Of a DNA stretch of 64,000 bases, positions 55,616 through 64,000 are shown piece after piece (position 1 is the first letter of the stretch; every line of letters begins with the position of its first letter). Location: assembly GCF_030272615.1 (NCBI RefSeq), contig NC_081413.1:609031709-609095708 (forward strand), written 5' to 3'. Made by a program: the position numbers and the translations under genes. The notes beneath the pieces were generated by a model. That model worked only from the letters and a program-made list of their open reading frames with translations, ran no database searches and was not told the DNA's origin. This DNA is from Cryptomeria japonica (taxonomy: Eukaryota; Streptophyta; Pinopsida; Cupressales; Cupressaceae).

Positions 55616-57021
55616 TTACGGAAAGGAAGTAAACTCAAATAAAAGAAGCTTTTCCCTGATATATTTTTGCAAATTAGAAATGAAAATTCATTGAATATCA
55701 TTATCAGGTACATGAAAAAAATTTGAGCACACAAATGCTTATATCTACTAATGAAATCAGTCACTTTTTCTTTAACACCTTGTTTACAATGCATTAAATC
55801 AGTCAAAGTGATTTTGGGACCAATGTTATTTTGAAATTGTTGGATGAAAGCATTTGCTAGTTGTTGAAAAGAAGTGATGGAATAAGAAGGCAAAGATCAA
55901 TACCATTGTAGAGCCTTATCTCTTAATGTTCTTGTAAATAATTTTGCAAGCAATCTTTGATCATGAGCAAAATCAGTACACAAGGTTTGAAATGTTTTAA
56001 CATGTGTGAGAGGGTCACCCTTTCCATTACAGAGTTCTAATTGAGGGACCTCCACATGATTAGGTGGCACAAATTTAACAATATCAAGAGAAAGTGGGAT
56101 CACAACATCAAAGGTGGGCACACTAAACTTGGATTGACTCATAGAAGCAATTTGTTGTTGTAAGGAAGACACAGTTTGAGCAAGATTGTTAATGGCTGCT
56201 TCAGTAGAAGAATTGATTTTAGACATGGTTGATTGATAAGGTGGTGTGATGTTATTGAAGGAAGGCATGGATTGAGAATAAGGTGGTGGGAAATTATGAT
56301 AAGTAGGCATAGGTGATGGTTGTGTAGGAAATGGGACACTCAAAGGAGGAATAAAATTGTTGAACGAATTGCCCCCTTGTGTCACATTGATTGGTTGAGG
56401 GATAATAGGAATACTTATGGAAGACATAGGTAAATAAGGAGGATTAAATGAAGAAGAGGGATTGCCCCCATGACCAATGGTTGTAGGAGTGACATTTTGA
56501 GTTGATGTAGCCATGATGTTTAAAGTGAAAGTATGAATAATAGCCATTGAAGTGGTCAAAGGAATAGAAGAATTGATTTGATTTGAAGGTTGTGAATAAC
56601 CTAAGTTCTCAACACAACTCGTGATAGGCATGACATTAGAATCAATAATATGAGCAATGCCACACAATATATCAATTCCATTCTTATCACTTTGAATCAT
56701 GTGTTTAAGGCCTTCAATTAACGGAAGAGCTTCACTATTCGGGTACTCTTGGGACATCCATTGTTGAAAGTTATCAAATTGATTGTCCAATTTTGAAAGT
56801 TGATCTATGGAAACTCTAGTCAAAGCTTCTTCTTCATCATGAGTTTCATCAATTGGATAGATAGGGACCTAATTAGGATGGGAAGAATTAACATTATCCT
56901 CATTAAAGAAGTCGCCTAGATTATGTTCCATCTCCTCAGTAATTAAACCTTGGGAGGCCTTAGTTATAATGCTTCGTCTAACGGGGATAGTGTAGGTAGG
57001 ACTAATAGTGGTGAAACTCAT
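55585..57021 (-). pseudogene. Gypsy-type gag
   Basis: Start ATG at 57019-57021 (MSFTTISPTYTIPVRRSI), chosen because the frame is continuous with the gag core apart from one stop near 56865. N-terminal region with TRVSIDQLSKLDNQFDNF and a long P/S/N/Q-rich part (56500-56200), then INNLAQTVSSLQQQIASMSQ (coiled coil). The capsid core is VPQLELCNGKGDPLTHVKTF, LLAKLFTRTLRDKALQWY, a stop, then SFQQLANAFIQQFQNNIG and KVTDFISRYKHLC. A frameshift near 55620 leads into the protease frame. No zinc knuckle is seen. Confidence 0.85.
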
Positions 57022-58139
57022 GCACTAGAGGGAAAGTTGAAATTTTGAATTTGGAACAAACATTACAAAATTGATTAATGCAAAATTTAAGAAAATATTA
57101 ATTAGACAATTTGAACTTTGTTGGAAGAAGAGGATGACAGAATTTCCAAAAATGAAACGAAATTGGAATTTTAAAATTAAGGCCAAGGGAATACCACTTA
57201 ATTTTAAAATCATAATTTTTAAAACCAGGGCAGATTATAATTAACCTCTTAATTTTAAAAAAATTCTTGAAATTGAAAATGTTGAATTTTTGAGATATTT
57301 TCGATGTTGGAGGGATCAAAAATCAACAAAATCAGCCAATCTTCTGGATTTAAGCTATTATATACAGTCATAACAGTCTCCCAAAATTTTGGGAAAAAGC
57401 CGAGGACCGTGGTGGGAATGGACATAGTCCGACCAACTTTTTTTGAAATTTTCAGGGATGAATATTGTGATGATTTTAAAGCTAACCCGAAAAAATTGAT
57501 GATTTTTATGATTCTGAGATAGGCAAAATGAAGGTTCAAATGTGGAAATAGGACCCTATTAGGGTTTTGAAGAAAGAGAGGAATTGACTTGCAAATTTGA
57601 AAAGGGTCATACCTAATGGATAGGGACACCTTGAAAAATGTTTAGGAATCTAAATTTGAATACAATTGATTGAAATTTGAACAAAATCCAATGAAATCTA
57701 AAAATTAGGGTTTTAAGATCTAATCACTTAATTTTTGAAATTTTGTATTTTGAAAAAGGAGGGAAATTGAAAATTTGAATTGTAGGAAAGAAGATTAGTC
57801 TGAAAACAATCATAAATCTGAAAATTAAATGGAAATTCAATTTTTGCACAATTTTAAGATGATTTTTAAAAATTAGGGTTTTGACAATTAACTTCTTAAT
57901 TTTGTGAATTTGATTTGCAAATCGAACAAGGCAATGAAGAAATTGAATTTGATAAACAAATCAATTTTCAGATCTAAGACAATAAGAAGCAATTTTTGCA
58001 AAACACAAGTTCAATTTCAATTTTAAAAACTAGGGTTTTGAATAAATTAACCACTAATTTTGCAGAAAATTAAACTTGTAAATGAAAAATATGCAATGAT
58101 TTTCATAATAAAGCATGTAAGATGTTGGGTTCACCAAAA
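57022..58139 (-). other. Leader of the gag-protease element
   Basis: Primer site at 58127-58139 (minus TTTTGGTGAACCC), then AT-rich sequence. A degenerate unit (plus: AAATTAGGGTTTTGA followed by TTAACTTCTTAATTTT-like bases) occurs around 57700, 57875 and 58025. No coding. Confidence 0.7.
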
Positions 58140-59020
58140 TGTGATGTTGGAAAAAGGGTGAATGATGGAGATATCAAGAGGAAAGCTTTTCTTCCCTTCG
58201 AGGAGAGATAAAAGTTTCACTTCAAATTTCTCTTCAAACACTTTTTACATTACATTGGAAGAGGGAGGAAAATACTAGATTCAACCTCTAGAGAAAGAGA
58301 TTGAATTCTCAGTGATGATAAGTGAATCCCCTCTTCTGAGATTGATATTTGAATTGATTGAATTGCGTACTTATGATCAAGTGTAAAACTGACAAATATC
58401 TGATTGTAACTCAAGATTGAAGCATAGGATGAAGTTGTGCACCTAGATCTGACAATAATGTCGAAATGAAGTCGCCCTGCGAATTTGGGAAAAAGTTGCC
58501 CATATCATGGCGGGAATGTACACGGTCGTTCAAAAAATCTACAAAATGAAAGGGTTTTTCTGCCTCTACAAATGGAGCCCGAATCCAAAAGTACAGGTGT
58601 ACACCTACAACCTACACACAAAAAAGAGAGGGAAGTGTGTTGGGATTGGGGGTTTGCCTTCAGGTCAAACCCCAGTTTTGGAATTAACCAAATGATGAAA
58701 GAAAGTACTTGCAAGTAAATGTAAATGAAAGACTGTAATGTAAATCACCTCAAGGGAGGTTGTAGATAGAATGTAGGTATATTTGCTTGTGTGGAATTGA
58801 ATGTTGGAATGAATCTCCTCTTCAATGGTTGAATCCTTGACTTGAATGCAATACCTGGCCTTGAAGGGAGACTTGAGAATTCTCTCGAATGCTTGAATGT
58901 GTGGTCTCATGTATTTGTCTTATGCTTTTTGAACTTATGCCAAATGGGAGGAGAAATGCGACTTAAATACTTGTCAATTAGGGCTAATTGACTGAATTTT
59001 TGTCGCATGGCGACACTGGG
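58140..59020 (-). repeat. 5' LTR of the gag-protease element, truncated
   Basis: 881 bp matching 51875-52761 of the 3' LTR, then abrupt loss of similarity after GACACTGGG. About 300 bp of the LTR start, including the U3 end, is missing. Confidence 0.85.
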
Positions 59021-59415
59021 ATATATTATTTTTTCGTAATTTAAGTTATTATTTAGATGTGGTATATATACATAATATGATATGTGTATATAAGTATATA
59101 TTCGATGAATAAATAATTATATACATATATTTATATTATTATATATATTTAATGTGATTTTTATTATTTTTAGAAATTGTATTATTTGGGATATTAAATA
59201 AAATAATGCTTATGTGAAAGATGTATTATTTTAATGTGGGATGTTTTATTTCGTTAAGTTATTATGATTTTTTTTACTTGTTCAAAAAAAATAAAAGGGG
59301 ACAATTGGTTATTTGAGGTTAGTTTAAATTCTAGCCTTATTAGACTAATGACAACTTCAAATTTTCTTAAAAGGGGTGGTTGTGTTTTCTTAAATCTTAA
59401 ATATTGAATTGCAAG
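59021..59415. other. AT-rich unclassified DNA
   Basis: 395 bp with TATATA-rich words (59060-59150) and no coding. It separates the truncated LTR from the next element and may be original target DNA or the remains of what removed the LTR end. Confidence 0.4.
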
Positions 59416-60477
59416 TGTATACACCTAAAAATGGTTTGAAGATAATTAATTAAATAAGCAATTATTTAATTAATCTCCCTTCCCAATTTAATTGAATTCA
59501 CTAAACAATTTGATTAAATTTCCCCTTTTTCATCTACTTATTAATAAATCTAAGGATTTATTAAATAGGTTCATTTCATTTCACCCCTTTAATTAATTAA
59601 TTCAAATCAATTAATTCCCTCCATCCAAATTCATTTCTTCTAATCCTTTAATTAATTAAAACAAATCAATTATGAGTTGTTGAGATTAATTATCCTTTTC
59701 ATATTATTTGAATTTTTAAATTCAAATTCTCCTAACTTCTACCACTCCTAAACCTAACCCATTCTACCTACCACCATGTCCCCTTTCATCCAACCTCTTC
59801 TAGAACCTTTGTGACACTTGTCACTAAGTGTTTCCTTTCATCCAAACCCTTCTAGAAGCCTCTTGACACTTGTCACCATAGAGATGACAGACGTTCCCTT
59901 TAATCCAACCCCCTTTGCCATCCTCCTCCAATTTAACTATTGATATCTTTTGATCAATCTTGACCATTGATTCTTGCCACATCACCCCTAGCCTTGGAAA
60001 ATCCTATAAATAGACCTCATTTTGGAGCAATATGGGTCCCTAATTTCATGTCCCAATTTCATATGATTTTTGCATATCATTTGATCCCATCTCATTCTCA
60101 TCTTATGCATTGTTACTGTAGGCATCTAGCTTCTAGCTTATCATTCTTAGCAATGTTATAATGCTTAATCTTAGCTTAATTGCATTTTAATCTTACTTCA
60201 TTTTCTAGATCAATCATGAACTCATATAGCTTAATCATGATATTCTTGCTAGACCATGCATTTTTATCATTCAAATCGTCCACCTAAGTGTAGTCAAGTT
60301 ACTGGAATTTGCATAATCAGATCTAAGAGCATTTTTCATACTTGCATTTACTAGGAGGCAATAAGTCGATTAGCTATGGTTTTGTCTTTCATTGTTTCAA
60401 TTTATTAACCATTGCTTGCAATGATTTATTGAGTGCATTGTGTTTGCAGGTACATGTACACTTCACAGAGCATGACA
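59416..60477 (+). repeat. 5' LTR of the second Tat-like element
   Basis: 1062 bp, TGTATACACCTAAAAATGG to CAGAGCATGACA. TATA box TATAAATA at 60005-60012. The first 250 bp are rich in AATTAATTAA words, as in several other LTR families here. Confidence 0.93.
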
Positions 60478-60564
60478 TTTTGGCACCCACCGTGGGGCAT
60501 AAATCATCATTTTCAGCGTCTTAATCTTTAGCAAACTTTATCTTTGTTTGGCTCTGGTTCAGAT

Positions 60565-60840
60565 ATTCGTACGAGTTGCCTTTTCAGATTGTACAAACTT
60601 CCTTTCAGTCTAGGATGACACCTCATCCTGACTCGTACTAGGTATAATTATGTATCGTACAAACTTTTATGTTGCAAATTCTTTATTCATACGAGGTATA
60701 ATCTTGTGTCGTACGAGTCTATTTCTTGCAAATTCTTTACTCGTACTAGGCTGATCATGTGGCGTACGAGCCTATTTTAGATACTACACAAAATCTAAAG
60801 TTCTATCATACTAACTAGAAATATGTGTCGTACGACTCTC
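60565..60840 (+). repeat. Leader motif cluster 1 (GTCGTACGAG)
   Basis: Repeated TCGTACGAG, ACTCGTACTAGG, TATCGTACAAAC, CATACGAGG, GTGTCGTACGAGTC, GGCGTACGAGCC and TCGTACGACTC words, about eight to nine in 275 bp. The core CGTACG is itself a palindrome. Confidence 0.88.
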
Positions 60841-62089
60841 TGCCTCTGTGTTTTTCCACAAACTGCAAGTTAGAATTTTCAAGTTTGTCTATACGTTGGT
60901 AATTTGCATTTTTGAAGGCCTTCTGGGCATTTTTACCCCTTGAAAGTGGCGAAAGAGGCTGGCTAGGCATGGTATTTCAAAATCTCATCTACAACTCTTG
61001 GAGACCTTTCCAACGAGTTAAAGGGCTCATAATTTCAAGTCCCGAGCAAAAAGTTATGCCTATTTGAAGTTAGGATAAAATTTCATATAGTTTTTTTTGA
61101 AAATTTTGTAGTTCGGATCACCAATGCTAATGTTGTTTTGTCTGTGAGATTTTTGGCAGCCTAACTCTTTTCTGTAGGATGATTTACAAAGATACGCTTG
61201 TCAAAGACATAATTCAAAATACAATCATGACTACTAACGGATTTATTGCAGGTTGCCTATGAATTCAACTAAACTTGGTGTATTCATTTAAATTTCTAGG
61301 CACACTTGATTTTGGGCTAAAAATGAAGAACCATGTATTTCATGTCTTTGATGATAGGTGAGTATGCTCTCACCTTTCTTAGGTGATCAGAAAGCTAGAC
61401 TCATCCTTTTACTTTCATTAGTGCATCTCTTTAGCAGGCCTGCCCTCCTAAGGAGTTATTAACTCTTAGCCCTTAAGGTCGGTGAGAGGGGAACAACCTA
61501 AGTGGGAACAGCTAACACCAAGTAATCCAACCCACTATAAAATAAATGTGTTTTTGATGAAAATCAAAGCAACGACAATGCTCGGGAATAGCTCTCCTTT
61601 GCACCTTCGGGTATATCAAACTTTGGTTTTCAAGGCTGGGAGACCTCTTAATTGAGTTTATACCCCGACGTGTTGAACGAATCCCTTACTAGTGTCGATT
61701 AAAATAGAAGCTACCTGATTCACCTCCGAAAGGGTGATAATCTTTGTGCAAGAGAGATAGTAACTCTCCCAAGACACTTGTCATATCATGCCCTCATTAG
61801 CGTTTGGATTCAGATAATATGACATTGAGAATCCATTGCATGAGACTCAACGACCGTATTCTGATTAGCTATTGGGTGTGTACCTAAGTCAGCAAGCAAA
61901 GGTTTTCATTCTCAGCCAACTTCCTTAGGGTTTAGCTTGATTGGAGTTATTTATCACATCATGTGTTTGTTGTGTATTCATCCCTAAATCGACAAATCAG
62001 ACATCTAAAAACTAGAAGACATAAGCAAAACATTAAACTTCAGTTATCAAAAATTCAACCAAACAAACATTTTTATCTCTATCTGGTTA

Positions 62090-62300
62090 TCTATCGTACG
62101 AGTCATAATCTCTGATGTTTGAGCCTTCTTGCATAAAATCATTTGTCATACTATCTGCTATCCTGTGTCGTACGAGTCAGTTGTTTTGTTGTATAGTTAA
62201 TAAAAGTGTGTCGTACGAGCCTTTGCTTTTTACATGAAAACTATGCTTTGTCGTACAGACTCATATCTTGTGTTGTCCTAAGCTGAATCTTATGTCATAC
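62090..62300 (+). repeat. Leader motif cluster 2 (GTCGTACGAG)
   Basis: ATCGTACGAGTC, GTGTCGTACGAGTC, GTGTCGTACGAGCC, GTCGTACAGACTC and GTCATACGAAACTC within 210 bp, plus ATCGTACGATATATC near 62650. Confidence 0.88.
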
Positions 62301-62858
62301 GAAACTCTGCATTTGTCAGTCCAGAGCTGTGTCCTGCATGCCTGTTTTAGATTTGTCATTTCTGCCTGATATATTTGCAATAAACATAAACACTTGTTAT
62401 CTGTCAGACTATGCTTAGATTGTCATCTTGGTTTGCTTGGTCAAGTTTTCATCTGTCAAAATCAGAATCTAGAAGATAAACACCTCAAGATTTTCAAGTT
62501 CTCACCCCCAACAAGTTCAAAATCTAAACATCTCAAAGTGCATTATCACCCTGTTTGATAAACTGATCACTCAAACATAGTTTCTCATCAGGATCAATCA
62601 TCCTTTATCACAAAACTGAAACATTTGGTCAGGATAACCTTGTCCCACATCGTACGATATATCATTCCTATTGGACCTAGTCCTTATCAAATCATCACCA
62701 TTGCACTCCTAAACCAAAGATTGAAAAACTTGCAAACTTTTTAACACTTGAATTCTCTTTTAGTGTCATATCACTTTATTGCCTTGAAATTGACTATTGA
62801 TCCCTTACCCAAAAAAACCTTTTGGACAATCGAATCCTAAGCAAAATAACATACGTGT

Positions 62859-64000
62859 ATGCCCGTTCTAACTAGAGCTTAGAAACGAAGGATTGCAGAG
62901 ACTGAAATCAAAACAATGGAAACAATCAAAGAACATATAATCATGGAACATGAAGATGAAATACATGTTGAAGGATAAATAACAAAACAAAACATCAAAG
63001 ACATCAAGAAACATCCCCAATTCGAAAAATTTATGCAGAGATTGTTGGAGGAAGAAAAAGAAAAATAATTTCTAATGCTAGCCAAATCAAGTGCTACACT
63101 TCCCCAAGATTTTGATGTGAATAAATTGACACAAAAGAAAAATGAACCTCCCCCTAATAACGAACAATATGAGGACATATTTGGTCTCTGCATGAATGAC
63201 ACATCAGTTCCCAATACCACCAGGACCAATGAAGAAACCGACATACCTAGAAGAGATGAAGTAGAAATCCTAAATAATATTCAATTTAATGAGGATACAA
63301 GAAGAGCTAGAGATGAAACAAGAGGAGATACCAATCCTCCTAGAATGCAAAATCATGGTCATGTAAGAACAAATCATGTTGATAATCCTATCATGACTCT
63401 CACACAACAACTGCAAGCAATGCAAACTCAAATCCAAGAGATGCAAAGAGGAAATGTTAGACGATACTCACTTCAAGAAATTTGTCCTTATCCTTTCGAC
63501 ATAAATCTAAACATGATACCATTTCCTATAGGTTTTGAAACCCTAAGATACAAAAAATATGATGGAAGCATTGACCCTCAAGATCATATAAGAGAAAGTT
63601 GCACAATGAGTATGGAGTTTTCACATGAGGATACCTACTTAATGAGACTATTTCTGAAAAGCTTAACTAGACTAGCTATGGAATGGTTCTCCAAACTTAC
63701 ACCAGGAATCAAATCATTTTCAAAGTTGGTGGATAAGTTTGTTTCACAATAATCCTACAACATGAAGTAACAATGCTAGATCTATGTAACACTAAACAAA
63801 AAAGTGGAGAACCCTTCATGACATTCTTACAACGATGGAGATGCCTAGCATCGCGGTATCCTTGTATAGTGCCAGAGTATGAAAAAATGGATATATTCAT
63901 TGAAAACTTAAATGATGAAATGAGCTATTACTTAAAAATGCAAATAAATCAAAGCTTTGGAAAAATGGTTGATAATGGAATCAGAATGGAATAGGCCATG
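62859..64000 (+). pseudogene. Tat-like gag, runs off the window
   Basis: Start ATG at 62859 (MPVLTRA, then a stop), in frame with the rest; chosen by similarity to the MPILTRS start of the first element. Stops also occur after HVEG and EEEKEK. From 63075 the frame is open for 225 codons: an acidic N-terminal part, a coiled coil (LTQQLQAMQTQIQEMQRG), then the capsid core CPYPFDINLNMIPFP, ETLRYKKYDGSIDPQDHI, LMRLFLKSLTRLAMEWFSKL and KSFSKLVDKFVSQ. After a frameshift near 63765 it continues LDLCNTKQKSGEPFMTFLQR W and MDIFIENLNDEMSYYLK to about 63994. Pattern P-x-F-x-x-YDGxxDPxxH...WFxxL is the plant gypsy capsid. Confidence 0.88.

Larger units (their letters stand above)
51875..59020 (-). mobile_element. 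Non-autonomous gypsy-like element: gag and protease-like only
   Basis: Minus orientation. 5' LTR 58140-59020 (outer part missing), primer site TTTTGGTGAACCC at 58139-58127, AT-rich leader, gag-protease polyprotein 57021-53855, polypurine tract, 3' LTR 51875-53059. The left flank is ATTGT; the right end is truncated, so no TSD can be tested. No reverse transcriptase, RNase H or integrase occurs between the polyprotein and the 3' LTR, where only 0.8 kb remains. The coding frame has few stops and one frameshift over more than 1000 codons. Confidence 0.88.
60499..62858 (+). other. Leader of the second Tat-like element
   Basis: About 2.36 kb without a coding frame that I can support. It contains CGTACGA cluster 1 (60565-60840), a block conserved with the other Tat element (61433-61520), and cluster 2 (62090-62300, one more site near 62650). 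The sections in between are single-copy in the window. Confidence 0.75.
59416..64000 (+). mobile_element. Second Tat-like Ty3/gypsy element, 5' part
   Basis: 5' LTR 59416-60477, primer site TTTTGGCACCCACCGTGGGG C (60478-60498), leader with CGTACGA motif clusters, and gag from 62859 to beyond the window. The LTR is the family of solo LTR 2853-3826. Left flank GCAAG (59411-59415). Pol and 3' LTR are outside the window. Confidence 0.9.

Noticed and set aside
60565-62300. CGTACGA words considered as a bacterial-type operator array
   Set aside because: They lie in a retrotransposon leader of a plant genome; no regulator or promoter context supports it.

Overview
The window looks like intergenic DNA from a very large plant genome, most likely a gymnosperm and probably a conifer. 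It is AT-rich and made almost entirely of LTR retrotransposons nested in one another. It also holds decayed fragments of a plant PPR gene (its MIA-Y-AQ-G and M-LAG-KP-type repeats resemble those of conifer PPR proteins) and of an anthocyanidin-synthase-like dioxygenase. The taxonomic call is inference. No intact host gene, rRNA, tRNA or CRISPR was found.

Layout. (1) 1-24029, minus strand: a Tat-like Ty3/gypsy element entering from the left edge, with its 5' LTR at 20413-24029. It is broken by five insertions, each with its own target-site duplication (TSD): solo copia LTR 1201-2317 (TATAG), solo gypsy LTR 2853-3826 (GCTAG), solo LTR 5748-6532 (GTACC), a 9.65-kb two-LTR element without pol 9570-19224 (GATAC/AATAC), and a deleted copia element 20790-23075 (AGAGA) inside the 5' LTR. 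(2) 24030-40445, minus strand: PPR pseudogene with a dioxygenase fragment lying inside it. This tract is interrupted by a short LTR element 26969-29108, a gag-only element with 3.4-kb LTRs 29166-39209 (GATAG; it contains solo LTR 35880-36671, CTAAT), and four copies of a short inverted-repeat element, three of them with near-perfect 9-bp TSDs. (3) 40446-42010: a 64-bp minisatellite and unclassified DNA. (4) 42016-51216, plus strand: a full-length but dead Ty1/copia element (TSD ATCAT) holding solo LTR 45974-46866 (CCACC). (5) 51875-59020, minus strand: an element with gag and protease-like coding but no reverse transcriptase. (6) 59416-64000, plus strand: 5' LTR, leader and gag of a second Tat-like element that runs off the right edge. 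Its LTR belongs to the same family as solo LTR 2853-3826.

The most interesting themes are three non-autonomous two-LTR designs in one window (no recognised coding domain; gag only; gag plus protease), all needing polymerase and integrase in trans. In addition, three element leaders carry clusters of a short motif private to each element. In the two Tat-like leaders these clusters flank a conserved block in the same order. Many insertions could be placed exactly because TSDs, or the restored reading of the interrupted protein, fit at the junction. All positions and alignments were read by eye.
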